Assembly (NCBI GenBank): GCA_963675575.1
Contig: OY776378.1
Coordinates: 1,302,001 to 1,366,000 of the forward strand
DNA: 64,000 nucleotides
Direction: 5' to 3'
From: JAGLOK01 sp963675575
Lineage (GTDB): Bacteria; Bacillota; Clostridia; Christensenellales; UMGS416
Made by a program: the position numbers and the translations under genes. Positions 33,643 to 42,137 of the stretch are shown in pieces; positions within the stretch are counted from its first letter, which is position 1; each line of letters begins with the position of its first letter. The notes beneath the pieces are model-generated. The model worked only from the letters and a program-made list of their open reading frames with translations, was not told the origin of the DNA and searched no databases.

Positions 33643-34416
33643 ATGGCAATTGATATAAGAAATATTGATGAGATAACATTCACCCAAAGTATCAGAGGCT
33701 ATAATACTGATGAAGTAGATGATTTTCTTGATGCTCTTTATGAAGAGGCGCTTAAGAACAACAAAGAATTTGACGAATTAAAAAAGAAAATCGAGGATCT
33801 GGAAAGCAATGCCGGCAACTCGGGACCTTCTGCGGAAGATTCGTATTCTGTTATCGCAAACGCCCAGGAAGAGGCTGACAGAATAATAGAAAATGCGAGA
33901 CTAAAAGCGCATGCAATGATTGAAAGCGCCGAAAACGCTCAAATGGAAAGTGTTTCAGTTCCCACAGTCGGAGTCAGCGCTAACGCAGTAAACAGACTCA
34001 AAGATGCAGTTAATGAAATGTACAAAAAACAAATGGCGATTATTGAGGGTCTTTCTGTGAACGAAGCTGAAGAAGCGGAAGCTGAGAGTTCCTATGACGA
34101 TATACCATCTGTTTCATTTGAAGGATTGACAAAACAAAGAGTGGGGCAAATTCCTGCTGAAAGAGATATCATTGGTGAAATAAGTTCAATAGGTTTTGGC
34201 GGCATTGAAGCACCACCCATCATGCCACAGCAGGAAGTTTTTCAAGATACGGAAGAAGATTCCCAAGAAGAACCTGAAGGGCTCGCTTTTGCTTTTGCAG
34301 AGCATAACGAGATTAAAGAAGAAAAGATTGCAGAAGAAGTTTCTTACAGGGAAAATGCGCCGGAAGATCCTGACGATATAATAGCTCAAATTTTAAGAGA
34401 TAATAACAGAAATTAA
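33643..34416 (+). CDS. divIVA: DivIVA domain protein
   Basis: Coiled-coil protein that recognises negative membrane curvature at poles and septum; 257 residues. The N-terminal lipid-binding module reads IDIRNIDEITFTQSIRGYNTDEVDDFLD, followed by coiled coil to about residue 65. A second coiled-coil segment (SYSVIANAQEEADRIIENARLKAHAMIE) comes next. The C-terminal 110 residues are acidic and disordered (ENAPEDPDDIIAQIL at the end), longer than the minimal DivIVA. GGGGGAG precedes the ATG. Confidence 0.93.
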   Translation: MAIDIRNIDEITFTQSIRGYNTDEVDDFLDALYEEALKNNKEFDELKKKIEDLESNAGNSGPSAEDSYSVIANAQEEADRIIENARLKAHAMIESAENAQMESVSVPTVGVSANAVNRLKDAVNEMYKKQMAIIEGLSVNEAEEAEAESSYDDIPSVSFEGLTKQRVGQIPAERDIIGEISSIGFGGIEAPPIMPQQEVFQDTEEDSQEEPEGLAFAFAEHNEIKEEKIAEEVSYRENAPEDPDDIIAQILRDNNRN

Positions 34417-34430
34417 AATAAGGATAATAA

Positions 34431-34919
34431 ATGATAACAATTATACTAACCGCTGTTCTTGTGGTGTTGGATCAGATAAGCAAGTTTTTTGTACTGAGAG
34501 ATTTAAAACCTGCTGGTGATATTCCTATTTGGGATGGCGTTTTACATTTACATTACACTCAAAATATCGGGGCTGCTTTTGGTATGCTGCCAGGACTAAA
34601 GTGGGTGTTTCTAGGGATTGCGTGTCTGTTTGTTATTGCGGTTTTTATTTTTGTTCTTAAAAATAAAGGCAAAATTGATTTATTCGCTCTTATTTCTCTG
34701 GGGCTTATCTGTGGTGGGGCTGTAGGCAACGTGATTGACAGGATACGATTTGGTTACGTTGTTGATTTTATATATTTTAAGCTAATTAATTTCGCGATAT
34801 TTAATGTAGCCGATTCATGCATTGTAATCGGAGGAATATTGCTGGGCATATATGTTTTGTTTATATATGAAGAACCGATAAAAGAAATAGAAACCAGTTC
34901 CGAAGAAGGAAATGAATAA
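34431..34919 (+). CDS. lspA: Lipoprotein signal peptidase (signal peptidase II)
   Basis: Membrane aspartyl protease that removes signal peptides from prolipoproteins; 162 residues with four membrane helices. Motifs are VLDQISKFFV, LHYTQNIGAAFGML, the first catalytic Asp in GNVIDRIRFGYVVDFI and the second in NFAIFNVADSCIVIG. It would process lipoproteins such as the one at 23960-26116. It overlaps rluD by 8 bases, as is common in Firmicutes. Confidence 0.97.
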   Translation: MITIILTAVLVVLDQISKFFVLRDLKPAGDIPIWDGVLHLHYTQNIGAAFGMLPGLKWVFLGIACLFVIAVFIFVLKNKGKIDLFALISLGLICGGAVGNVIDRIRFGYVVDFIYFKLINFAIFNVADSCIVIGGILLGIYVLFIYEEPIKEIETSSEEGNE

Positions 34920-35814
34920 TATAACTATAATCGCAGATCAGGATGATTTTGGAGTTAGAATTGATATTATAGTCTCTTCTCATATATCTGAAATCTCAAG
35001 ATCATATTGTAAAAAGCTTATTTTAGACGGCAAAATTCTTGTTAACGGCAGGAAGATTAAGCCGTCTTATTCAGTTGAAGAAAAAGATGAGATTTCAATA
35101 GAGATTGATGAGCCGGCCGAAGCTGTGATTATTGCTCAGGATATTCCGCTTGACATAGTTTACGAAGATGACGATATTATAGTTGTCAACAAGAAAAGAG
35201 GGATGGTGGTGCATCCGTCAGCAGGGCATGATGACGGAACTTTGGTTAATGCGCTTTTATTCCATTGCGATAAAATGCCGGTAATAGGCGGTCAAACGCG
35301 GCCGGGGATAGTACACCGAATTGATAAAGACACAACAGGTCTTTTGGTTATTGCGAAAAATGATACCGCTCATATAAACCTATCCGAACAGATTAAAGAA
35401 AAAAGCGCCGCACGAAAATATAAAGCTTTGGTGGAAGGCGTAATCAGAGATGATTCCGGCGAAGTAGACGCACCAATAGCGCGCCACAGAACGGACAGAA
35501 AGAAAATGGAAGTGGTAATGGGAGGTCGGAGCGCTAAAACTCTGTATAAAGTTGAAAAGCGCTACGGAAGCTATACTCTGCTTGATATTGAGCTAACGAC
35601 GGGCAGAACACATCAGATACGCGTGCATATGGCTCACATTAAACATCCCGTAGTGGGCGACAAGGTTTATGGCTATAAAAAGCAAAAATTCAAGCTGGAA
35701 GGTCAGCTGCTTCACGCATACGAACTGTCGCTTGACCATCCTAGAACAAAGATAAGGATGACCTTCAATGCGCCATTGCCAAAAGATTTTTCGGACATGT
35801 TGAAAAAAATCTAA
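34912..35814 (+). CDS. rluD: 23S rRNA pseudouridine synthase, RluD/RluA family
   Basis: Pseudouridine synthase, 300 residues. An N-terminal S4 RNA-binding domain (SRSYCKKLILDGKILVNGRKIKPSYSV begins near residue 23) precedes the catalytic domain. Its active-site motif is GIVHRIDKDTTGLLVIAKN, where HRID replaces the more usual HRLD and the catalytic Asp is kept. TGRTHQIRVHMAHIKHPVVGD follows. Family members modify U1911/1915/1917 of 23S rRNA or related sites; the exact target is not set by sequence alone. It is translationally coupled to lspA. Confidence 0.93.
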   Translation: MNNITIIADQDDFGVRIDIIVSSHISEISRSYCKKLILDGKILVNGRKIKPSYSVEEKDEISIEIDEPAEAVIIAQDIPLDIVYEDDDIIVVNKKRGMVVHPSAGHDDGTLVNALLFHCDKMPVIGGQTRPGIVHRIDKDTTGLLVIAKNDTAHINLSEQIKEKSAARKYKALVEGVIRDDSGEVDAPIARHRTDRKKMEVVMGGRSAKTLYKVEKRYGSYTLLDIELTTGRTHQIRVHMAHIKHPVVGDKVYGYKKQKFKLEGQLLHAYELSLDHPRTKIRMTFNAPLPKDFSDMLKKI

Positions 35815-35831
35815 AAAAGTGTATTTTCATA

Positions 35832-35860
35832 TGGACAACCAATACCACATGTGGTATATT
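35832..35860 (+). promoter_or_regulatory. Promoter of the pyr operon with a palindrome in the spacer
   Basis: TGGACA (35832-35837), a 17-base spacer and TATATT (35855-35860). A perfect 16-bp palindrome ATACCACATGTGGTAT (35842-35857) fills most of the spacer and enters the -10. Transcription would begin near 35867, at the base of the PyrR-binding hairpin. The palindrome could be an operator for an unidentified dimeric regulator or a leftover rluD terminator stem; it has no T-run. Confidence 0.6.
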
Positions 35861-35868
35861 ACTTGTAG

Positions 35869-35899
35869 CCTTTAATTCGGTTCAGTGAAGCCGGCAAGG
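35869..35899 (+). promoter_or_regulatory. PyrR-binding hairpin of the pyr leader
   Basis: An upper stem CGGTT/AGCCG (35878-35882 and 35889-35893) closes the hexaloop CAGTGA, which fits the known PyrR loop consensus CNGNGA. A lower stem CCTT/AAGG (35869-35872 and 35896-35899) lies below a purine-rich internal loop. GGCAAGGT at its 3' side can instead pair with ACCTTGCC of the downstream terminator, giving the antiterminator. UMP-bound PyrR would favour termination. Confidence 0.85.
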
Positions 35900-35936
35900 T
35901 GGTTAATTAATTGCGCTATATTTGTGCTGATTTTTT

Positions 35937-35966
35937 ATACCTTGCCATAATCGGCAAGGTATTTTT
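35937..35966 (+). terminator. Attenuator terminator of the pyr operon
   Basis: A 10-bp stem ATACCTTGCC/GGCAAGGTAT around ATAATC is followed by TTTT, 20 bases before the pyrR ATG. Its 5' arm is complementary to GGCAAGGT at 35893-35900 in the PyrR hairpin, which defines the antiterminator alternative. Confidence 0.88.
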
Positions 35967-35984
35967 GATATGGAGGAAAATCGC

Positions 35985-36530
35985 ATGAGAAAAAAAGCGG
36001 AGTTAATGGATAAGAACGCGATTAAGCGTGCTTTGAGACGGATTTCCCATGAGATAATTGAAAAGAATAAAGGTGTTGAAGATGTTCAGCTTATCGGTGT
36101 GCAAAGGAGAGGCGTACCTCTGGCAGAAGAAATTGCCGAGCACATCAAGCAAGTGGAAGGCATTATGCCCGAAACCGGCGTGTTGGACATTACTTTTTAT
36201 CGTGATGACTTATCTTTGATGGATGAACATCCGGTGGTTAAAGGCACGGACATACCCTTTTATATCACAGGGAAAAAAGTTGTGATAGTTGACGATGTTT
36301 TATATACAGGAAGAACTGCCAGAGCGGCTATTGATGCAATTATGGATTTAGGCAGGCCAAAATCCATACAGCTAGCAGTTCTCATAGACAGAGGGCACAG
36401 AGAGCTTCCGATTCGCGCGGACTATATAGGAAAGAATGTACCTACTTCAAATAGTGAAGTTATTAAAGTGAACGTGAAAAGTTTTGATGGCAAAGATAAT
36501 GTGGAATTATTTGATATAGATAAAGATTAA
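35985..36530 (+). CDS. pyrR: Pyrimidine operon attenuation protein PyrR / uracil phosphoribosyltransferase
   Basis: UMP-sensing RNA-binding regulator with a phosphoribosyltransferase fold, 181 residues. The PRPP motif is VVIVDDVLYTGRTARAAID. LIGVQRRGVPLAEEIAE and DITFYRDDLS are conserved. The ATG at 35985 is preferred: GGAGG at 35972-35976 is 8 bases upstream and overlaps an alternative ATG at 35970. It binds the hairpin in its own leader (35869-35899) and so controls the operon. It is the first gene of the ten-gene pyr operon. Confidence 0.97.
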   Translation: MRKKAELMDKNAIKRALRRISHEIIEKNKGVEDVQLIGVQRRGVPLAEEIAEHIKQVEGIMPETGVLDITFYRDDLSLMDEHPVVKGTDIPFYITGKKVVIVDDVLYTGRTARAAIDAIMDLGRPKSIQLAVLIDRGHRELPIRADYIGKNVPTSNSEVIKVNVKSFDGKDNVELFDIDKD

Positions 36531-36533
36531 TTT

Positions 36534-36549
36534 TCGGGGAAGGCCTCGA
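36534..36549 (+). terminator. Weak hairpin between pyrR and uraA
   Basis: TCGGGG pairs with CCTCGA (one G-U) around AAGG, followed by TATTTTATT. In Bacillus a second PyrR attenuator lies here, but no CNGNGA hexaloop is visible in this gap. It may reduce read-through slightly. Confidence 0.3.
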
Positions 36550-36585
36550 TATTTTATTATTATTATTTATAAGGAGGATTGAAAA

Positions 36586-37830
36586 TTGACAGATTTAACT
36601 CAAAAGACGAGCCCGGGTAAGCTAATTGTTTTGGGAATCCAACACATGTTTGCTATGTTCGGCGCCACAGTGCTTGTACCGATTATAACAGGGCTTCCTG
36701 TTTCGGTAGCACTGTTTACTGCAGGTATTGGGACCATATTGTTTTTCTTCATCACGAAGAGGAAGGTTCCTGTGTTCTTAGGCTCATCGTTCGCTTTCAT
36801 GACAGCGATAGTAGCTGCTACTGAAGTAACTGGTGATATCGCATATGCGACAGGCGGGTTGGTCGTGGCAGGGTTGCTATATCTTGTTCTTGCGGCACTT
36901 GTTAAGATTTATGGCGCAGACAAGATAAAGAGCTTCTTCCCACCACTCATAACAGGAAGCATAATCATTTTAATTGGACTTATGTTGGCTGGAGTTGCTA
37001 TAAACAATATAACAACTGCGATAGATGGTGTGCCTATATGGCAAAATTGGCTTGTTGCCCTTATAGCCGTTTTCACAATCATGGGTATTGGAGTCTTTAC
37101 AAAAGGCTTTATCAAGATGATACCGATTCTTATTGGAATAGTAGTTGCATACCTTGTTTCAATGGCATTTGGTATGGTGAATTTTTCATCGATTACAGAG
37201 CCTGCATGGGTAGCTGCTCCGGCGTTTTTCTTGCCTAAATTTAGCATTAAAGCAATACTTATTGTAGCTCCAGTTGCGGTAATTACATTCGTTGAGCACA
37301 TAGGAGATATTACAGCCAACGGTTCTGTTGTGGGAAAAGACTTTATAAAAGACCCAGGTTTGCATCGCACTTTGATTGGCGACGGACTTGCAACAATGTT
37401 TGCAGGATTCGTAGGCGGACCCGCAAACACAACATATTCAGAAAACACTGGTGTTTTGGCTGCGACCGGAAACTACAATCCTCTGTCACTTGTGATAGCG
37501 GCGTGTTTCGCTGTGGCTATGAGCTTTATCGGCAAATTTGGCGGACTTATAAGCTCTATTCCCGGCCCTGTATTAGGCGGAGTAAGCATTATATTGTTTG
37601 GAATGATTGCGTCAGTTGGCCTTCGTACTTTGGTTGAAAATAAGGTTGACTTTAAAAACCCGCGCAACATGATGATAGCTGCTGTAATGCTGGTTCCAGC
37701 TATAGGCGGCGCAACTATCACAATCAGTGCAACTTCCGGCATGGTGCTCACAGGCTATGCTCTTGCTGCAGTAATCGGAATAATCTTAAACAAAGTTTTG
37801 CCCGAGAAATTGGGAAAGACAGAGAAATAG
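36586..37830 (+). CDS. uraA: Uracil permease (NCS2 family)
   Basis: Proton-coupled uracil transporter of the NCS2/UraA family, 414 residues with about 12-14 membrane segments. Signatures are GIQHMFAMFGATVLVPIITGLP at the N-terminus, VPVFLGSSFAFM, FVEHIGDITANG (substrate-binding region) and GDGLATMFAGFVGGPANTTYSEN. The TTG start at 36586 is fixed by AAGGAGG at 36571-36577. Its place after pyrR matches pyrP of Bacillus, so salvage uptake is controlled with synthesis. A strong stem-loop follows at 37837. Confidence 0.96.
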   Translation: MTDLTQKTSPGKLIVLGIQHMFAMFGATVLVPIITGLPVSVALFTAGIGTILFFFITKRKVPVFLGSSFAFMTAIVAATEVTGDIAYATGGLVVAGLLYLVLAALVKIYGADKIKSFFPPLITGSIIILIGLMLAGVAINNITTAIDGVPIWQNWLVALIAVFTIMGIGVFTKGFIKMIPILIGIVVAYLVSMAFGMVNFSSITEPAWVAAPAFFLPKFSIKAILIVAPVAVITFVEHIGDITANGSVVGKDFIKDPGLHRTLIGDGLATMFAGFVGGPANTTYSENTGVLAATGNYNPLSLVIAACFAVAMSFIGKFGGLISSIPGPVLGGVSIILFGMIASVGLRTLVENKVDFKNPRNMMIAAVMLVPAIGGATITISATSGMVLTGYALAAVIGIILNKVLPEKLGKTEK

Positions 37831-37836
37831 TTTGAT

Positions 37837-37868
37837 TTAAAAGAGAGCGGCTTGCCGCTCTCTTTTAA
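37837..37868 (+). terminator. Strong hairpin between uraA and pyrB
   Basis: A 15-bp perfect stem (arm TTAAAAGAGAGCGGC, 37837-37851, with its complement at 37854-37868) has a 2-base loop and ends CTCTTTTAA. It may be a partial terminator between the transporter and the biosynthetic genes, or a processing or stability element. No PyrR hexaloop is seen upstream, so regulated attenuation here is not supported. Confidence 0.55.
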
Positions 37869-37907
37869 AAACCTGTAAAAACAAACAAAAGATTGAAGGG
37901 ATTAAGC

Positions 37908-38828
37908 ATGTTAAAAAACAAAGACCTGCTCGGCCTTGAAGGAGTATCCAAAGAAGAGATAATAAATATTTTGGATACCGCAGCACAGATGAAAAAAATA
38001 TTGCTTGGCGGCTCCAAGAAAACGCCTCATCTGCAAGGGAAATCAGTTATATTGGTTTTCTTTGAAAACTCAACGCGCACAAGGGTGTCTTTTGACCTAG
38101 CGTCGAAATATCTTTCGGCTTCATCTTCGGCCATTTCGGCGGCGGCATCATCCGTTTCAAAGGGAGAAACATTGCTGGACACTGCGCGCACACTGGACAG
38201 GATGAAAGCGGATGTTATTGTGATGCGCCATCCTATGAGCGGAGCGCCGCATTTTATGGCGAAAAACGTTGAGGCTTCAGTAATAAACGCTGGTGACGGA
38301 ATGCATGAGCATCCCACACAGGCGCTTTTGGATATGTTTACAATCAGAGAAAAAAAAGGTTCACTAGAAGGGATGAAGATCGCGATAGTAGGCGACATCA
38401 TGCACTCTCGTGTAGCTAGGAGCAACGCGTATGGAATGAAGACTATGGGTGCCGAGGTGGTGCTGGCGGGACCATCAACTATGATGCCTGTTGGTATAGA
38501 AAAAACAGGTGTAATAACAACCAACAGCGTGGATGATGCTGTTAAAGACGCTGACGTGGTAATGGGTCTGCGCATTCAAAAAGAAAGGCAGGAAGCTGGG
38601 CTTTTTCCTTCTGTAAGGGAATATTATAAATACTTTGGGATAGATGATAAAAGACTTGAAAAGGCAAAAAAAGACGCGATTATAATGCACCCGGGGCCTG
38701 TAAACCGAGGAGTTGAAATGTCCACATTTACAATAGACGGGGATATGTCGGTGATAGATGAACAGGTGACAAACGGGCTTGCGGTGAGAATGGCACTGCT
38801 TTTCATGCTGACAAGGAGCGAAAAATGA
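37908..38828 (+). CDS. pyrB: Aspartate carbamoyltransferase catalytic chain
   Basis: Condenses carbamoyl phosphate with aspartate, the committed step of pyrimidine synthesis; 306 residues. The carbamoyl-phosphate loop is FENSTRTRVSFDLA, followed by the SSVSKGETLLDT loop and HPTQALLDMFT. No regulatory chain gene (pyrI) is present, as usual for Bacillus-type enzymes. The ATG at 37908 (MLKNKDLLG) has GAAGGG 7 bases upstream and is preferred to an in-frame TTG at 37893. It overlaps pyrC by 4 bases. Confidence 0.97.
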   Translation: MLKNKDLLGLEGVSKEEIINILDTAAQMKKILLGGSKKTPHLQGKSVILVFFENSTRTRVSFDLASKYLSASSSAISAAASSVSKGETLLDTARTLDRMKADVIVMRHPMSGAPHFMAKNVEASVINAGDGMHEHPTQALLDMFTIREKKGSLEGMKIAIVGDIMHSRVARSNAYGMKTMGAEVVLAGPSTMMPVGIEKTGVITTNSVDDAVKDADVVMGLRIQKERQEAGLFPSVREYYKYFGIDDKRLEKAKKDAIIMHPGPVNRGVEMSTFTIDGDMSVIDEQVTNGLAVRMALLFMLTRSEK

Positions 38829-40099
38829 GCAGGATATTGATAAAAGGCGGTCATGTTTTTGACCCGAGAAATGAATTTGATGAAATTTCCGATATATTAA
38901 TATCGGATTCATATATAGAAAAAATTGCACCCAACATACAGGACTCTTCCGCCGAAGAATATAATGCTGAGGGGCTTACCATAATTCCGGGAATGTGCGA
39001 CATGCATGTTCATTTGAGAGAACCGGGATATGAATATAAGGAAGATATAGCATCCGGAACCGCTGCTGCGGCAAAGGGCGGGTTTTGCTTTGTGGCTTGC
39101 ATGCCTAACACAAACCCCGTAAATGATAATCCAGCGGTTACTCACTCTATTAACTCGATTTGCAATGAAAGCGCAAAAGTGAATGTGCTTCCCATAGGTA
39201 GCGTAACGCTTGGACAAAAGGGGAAAATGATTACCGAGATGGGCATGATGAAGGATGCGGGCTGCGTGGCATTCTCTGATGATGGACATCCGGTTGAATC
39301 ATCCAGAATGATGTACTTGGCACTCGAATATGCTAAAAATTTCGATACTCTTATAATTTCGCATTGTGAAGACCCGACGCTCAAAGGGGACATGAACGAA
39401 GGCGGAGTCAGCACCTTGCTGGGGCTAGAAGGAATACCAACATCTTCTGAGGCTATTATGGCGGGGCGCGATATTCTGCTTGCCGAATATCTTAACACTA
39501 AGGTGCACATTGCGCATATATCGGCAAAAGAAACAGTTGAACTGATTAGGAATGCGAAAAAAAGGGGAGTCAGGGTTACCTGCGAAACAACACCTCACTA
39601 CATCGCCGGAACACATGAAATGGTGATAGGCTACGACACAAATACAAAAGTAAACCCGCCGCTGAGAAGCGAAAGCGATAGATTGGCGATAATTGAAGGT
39701 ATAAAAGACGGTACGATTGACTGCATCGTAACAGACCATGCGCCGCATCACCTGGACGACAAACGGGTGGAATATTCACTTGCATCAAATGGTATTTCGG
39801 GCTTGGAAACATCCTTTTCTCTGTGTTACACGCATCTTGTGAAGGAAGGCCATATTGACTTGGACAGGCTAATTGATCTGATGAGTTATAAACCTCTTGA
39901 GGTATTGCAGTGGGAAAGCGCTGGGATTTCGGAAAAAGGAATGGCCAATCTTACTATTGTTGATTTGAACAAGGAATATTCAATTGACCCGGCGAAGTTT
40001 GTCTCAAAGGGGAAAAATAATCCTTTTGGCGGCAAAAAAGTTGCCGGGAATGTAGAAGGAACGATTGTTAATGGTGAGATTGCATATTGGAACAAATGA
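38825..40099 (+). CDS. pyrC: Dihydroorotase
   Basis: Cyclises carbamoyl aspartate to dihydroorotate; 424 residues, class I metal-dependent amidohydrolase as in Bacillus. Zinc motifs are DMHVHLREPG, then SHCEDPTLK, VHIAHIS and the catalytic Asp in VTDHAPHH. The ATG lies in an ATGA overlap with the pyrB stop. The family's usual length and full set of metal ligands are present. Confidence 0.97.
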   Translation: MSRILIKGGHVFDPRNEFDEISDILISDSYIEKIAPNIQDSSAEEYNAEGLTIIPGMCDMHVHLREPGYEYKEDIASGTAAAAKGGFCFVACMPNTNPVNDNPAVTHSINSICNESAKVNVLPIGSVTLGQKGKMITEMGMMKDAGCVAFSDDGHPVESSRMMYLALEYAKNFDTLIISHCEDPTLKGDMNEGGVSTLLGLEGIPTSSEAIMAGRDILLAEYLNTKVHIAHISAKETVELIRNAKKRGVRVTCETTPHYIAGTHEMVIGYDTNTKVNPPLRSESDRLAIIEGIKDGTIDCIVTDHAPHHLDDKRVEYSLASNGISGLETSFSLCYTHLVKEGHIDLDRLIDLMSYKPLEVLQWESAGISEKGMANLTIVDLNKEYSIDPAKFVSKGKNNPFGGKKVAGNVEGTIVNGEIAYWNK

Positions 40100-40155
40100 T
40101 GTGCATAAATATACATCTTGCATTATAATTATACATTTGATAAAATAGGGGCAAC

Positions 40156-41064
40156 ATGATTACACAAAAACTAATAAACGAAATTAATAAAAAGCAATGC
40201 CCGATATGCGTAGGGCTTGACACAAGGCTTGAATATTTGCCGGAGGGATTAAAAAGCCGATATGATTCGGACACTCTGGATGGGGCATGTGAAGCTATAT
40301 ATGAGTTTAACAGACAGCTTATTGATGAGCTTTGCGATATTATTCCTTCAGTTAAGATTCAAAACGCGTATTATGAAATGTATGGAATAAAAGGCATTGA
40401 AGCATATAAGAAAACAATAGATTATGCCAAAAAGGCAGGGCTTGTTGTTATCGCTGACGTAAAGCGCGGAGATATAGGTTCCACCAGCGAGGCTTATGCA
40501 CTTGCTCACATAGGGGAAACTCCCATAGTGGGTGGAGTGCCATTTGGAGCAGACTTCATGACGGTTAACCCTTATTTCGGGACAGACGGAGTTAAACCTT
40601 TTATAGACACTTGTGTGAAAAACGATAAGGGATTGTTCATTCTTGTTAAAACGTCAAACCCGACAAGCGCAGAGATACAGGACTTAAAAACCCAAGACGG
40701 TGACTTAATATATGAAAAAGTTGCGAAGCTGGTTATAGGTTGGGGCAAAGACAGTGTGGACGAAGAAAGCGGATATAACCTTATCGGTGCCGTAGTGGGA
40801 GCAACTCACAAAGAAGAAGGAATTAAACTTCGAGCGATGATGAAAAACACTTTCTTTTTAATACCGGGATACGGAGCGCAGGGAGCTGCCGCAGATGACG
40901 TGGCCGGAATGTTTGATGAAAATGGAAACGGTGGTATAGTAAACTCCTCGCGGGGAATAATATGCGCTTGGAAAAAAGAAACTACGATGTCTTTTACAGC
41001 GGCTGCTAAGAAAGCGGTATTAGCAATGAAAGACGATTTAAATATATCAATCAATAAGCTTTAA
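40156..41064 (+). CDS. pyrF: Orotidine 5'-phosphate decarboxylase, type 2
   Basis: Decarboxylates OMP to UMP, the last step of the pathway; 302 residues, the longer type 2 form. The N-terminus CPICVGLDTRLEYLP and the catalytic Asp-Lys region VIADVKRGDIGSTS are clear. FLIPGYGAQGAAADD and NSSRGIICAW follow. It lies between pyrC and carA, whereas in Bacillus subtilis pyrF comes after pyrD; the type and position therefore differ together. A 56-base gap with no terminator precedes it. Confidence 0.96.
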   Translation: MITQKLINEINKKQCPICVGLDTRLEYLPEGLKSRYDSDTLDGACEAIYEFNRQLIDELCDIIPSVKIQNAYYEMYGIKGIEAYKKTIDYAKKAGLVVIADVKRGDIGSTSEAYALAHIGETPIVGGVPFGADFMTVNPYFGTDGVKPFIDTCVKNDKGLFILVKTSNPTSAEIQDLKTQDGDLIYEKVAKLVIGWGKDSVDEESGYNLIGAVVGATHKEEGIKLRAMMKNTFFLIPGYGAQGAAADDVAGMFDENGNGGIVNSSRGIICAWKKETTMSFTAAAKKAVLAMKDDLNISINKL

Positions 41065-41074
41065 AGGAGAAAAG

Positions 41075-42121
41075 ATGGCTTATCTTTATTTAGAAGACGG
41101 CTCAGTGTACAAGGGAAAGCAATTCGGAGCCGAAGGCGACACAATAGGTGAAGTTGTTTTTAACACGGGAATGACAGGATATCAGGAAGTACTTACCGAT
41201 CCTTCATACTATGGTCAGATAGTGATGATGACATATCCGCTGATAGGAAACTATGGCGTTAACTGGGAAGATCCGGAGTCGACACATCCTCAGGTAAAAG
41301 GATTTGTGGTGCGCGAGCTATGCGAGTTGCCCAGCAACTGGCACAGCGAAGGCTCTCTTGAAGGATATATGAAAAAGCATGGTATAGTGGGGATACAAGA
41401 TATCGACACACGCTCCCTGACGCGTTCAATTCGTGACCACGGAACTTTGCGAGGAATTATTTCAAACAAAGAATTAACCGATGAAATGCGCAAAGAAATA
41501 ATGGAATACAAGGTTGATAACCCTGTTTCAAAAGTAACATGCGAAGAAAAGTTTGAAATACCGGGAAAAGGCAAGAAAATCGGAGTGTTTGATTTCGGGT
41601 TAAAGGCATCTATACTGTCTTCTCTCAGAAAGCGCAAATGCCACCTGGTGGTTTATCCTTCTACAACTTTGGCCAAGGAAATAATGAATGACGAAGTTGA
41701 CGGAATTATGCTTACAAATGGTCCGGGAGACCCAAAGGACAATCCAGAGATTATCAAGCAGATTAAAATACTGATGGGATATAAGCCGATATTTGGCATA
41801 TGCTTGGGACACCAGCTTATGGCGCTTGCAAACGGAGCGGACACTGAAAAGCTAAAGTATGGGCATAGGGGAGCAAACCATCCTGTTAAAGACATTGATA
41901 AGGACAGAGTTTTTATCACCTCACAAAACCATGGCTATACTATTATAGAAGATTCCTTGAAGGAAAATATGAAAGTCAGCCATAGAAACTGGAATGATAT
42001 GACCATTGAAGGCATAAGATACACCGATGATGATATATTCACAGTACAGTTTCACCCTGAAGCGGCTCCAGGGCCGCAGGACACAGCTTATCTTTTTGAT
42101 GAGTTCATGAATTTGCTATAA
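41075..42121 (+). CDS. carA: Carbamoyl-phosphate synthase small chain
   Basis: Glutaminase subunit that supplies ammonia to CarB; 348 residues. The N-terminal domain has YLEDGSVYKGKQFGAEG, GEVVFNTGMTGYQEVLTDPSY and IGNYGVN. The C-terminal class I amidotransferase domain has TNGPGDPKDNP, catalytic Cys in FGICLGHQL, and His/Glu in VQFHPEAAPGP. Being in the pyr operon, this is the pyrimidine-dedicated enzyme (pyrAA of Bacillus). AAAGGAGA precedes the ATG. Confidence 0.97.
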   Translation: MAYLYLEDGSVYKGKQFGAEGDTIGEVVFNTGMTGYQEVLTDPSYYGQIVMMTYPLIGNYGVNWEDPESTHPQVKGFVVRELCELPSNWHSEGSLEGYMKKHGIVGIQDIDTRSLTRSIRDHGTLRGIISNKELTDEMRKEIMEYKVDNPVSKVTCEEKFEIPGKGKKIGVFDFGLKASILSSLRKRKCHLVVYPSTTLAKEIMNDEVDGIMLTNGPGDPKDNPEIIKQIKILMGYKPIFGICLGHQLMALANGADTEKLKYGHRGANHPVKDIDKDRVFITSQNHGYTIIEDSLKENMKVSHRNWNDMTIEGIRYTDDDIFTVQFHPEAAPGPQDTAYLFDEFMNLL

Positions 42122-42137
42122 TTTTTTAGGAGATAAA

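Noticed and set aside
36534..36585. Second PyrR attenuator between pyrR and uraA
   Set aside because: The small hairpin has an AAGG loop and lacks the CNGNGA hexaloop needed for PyrR recognition.
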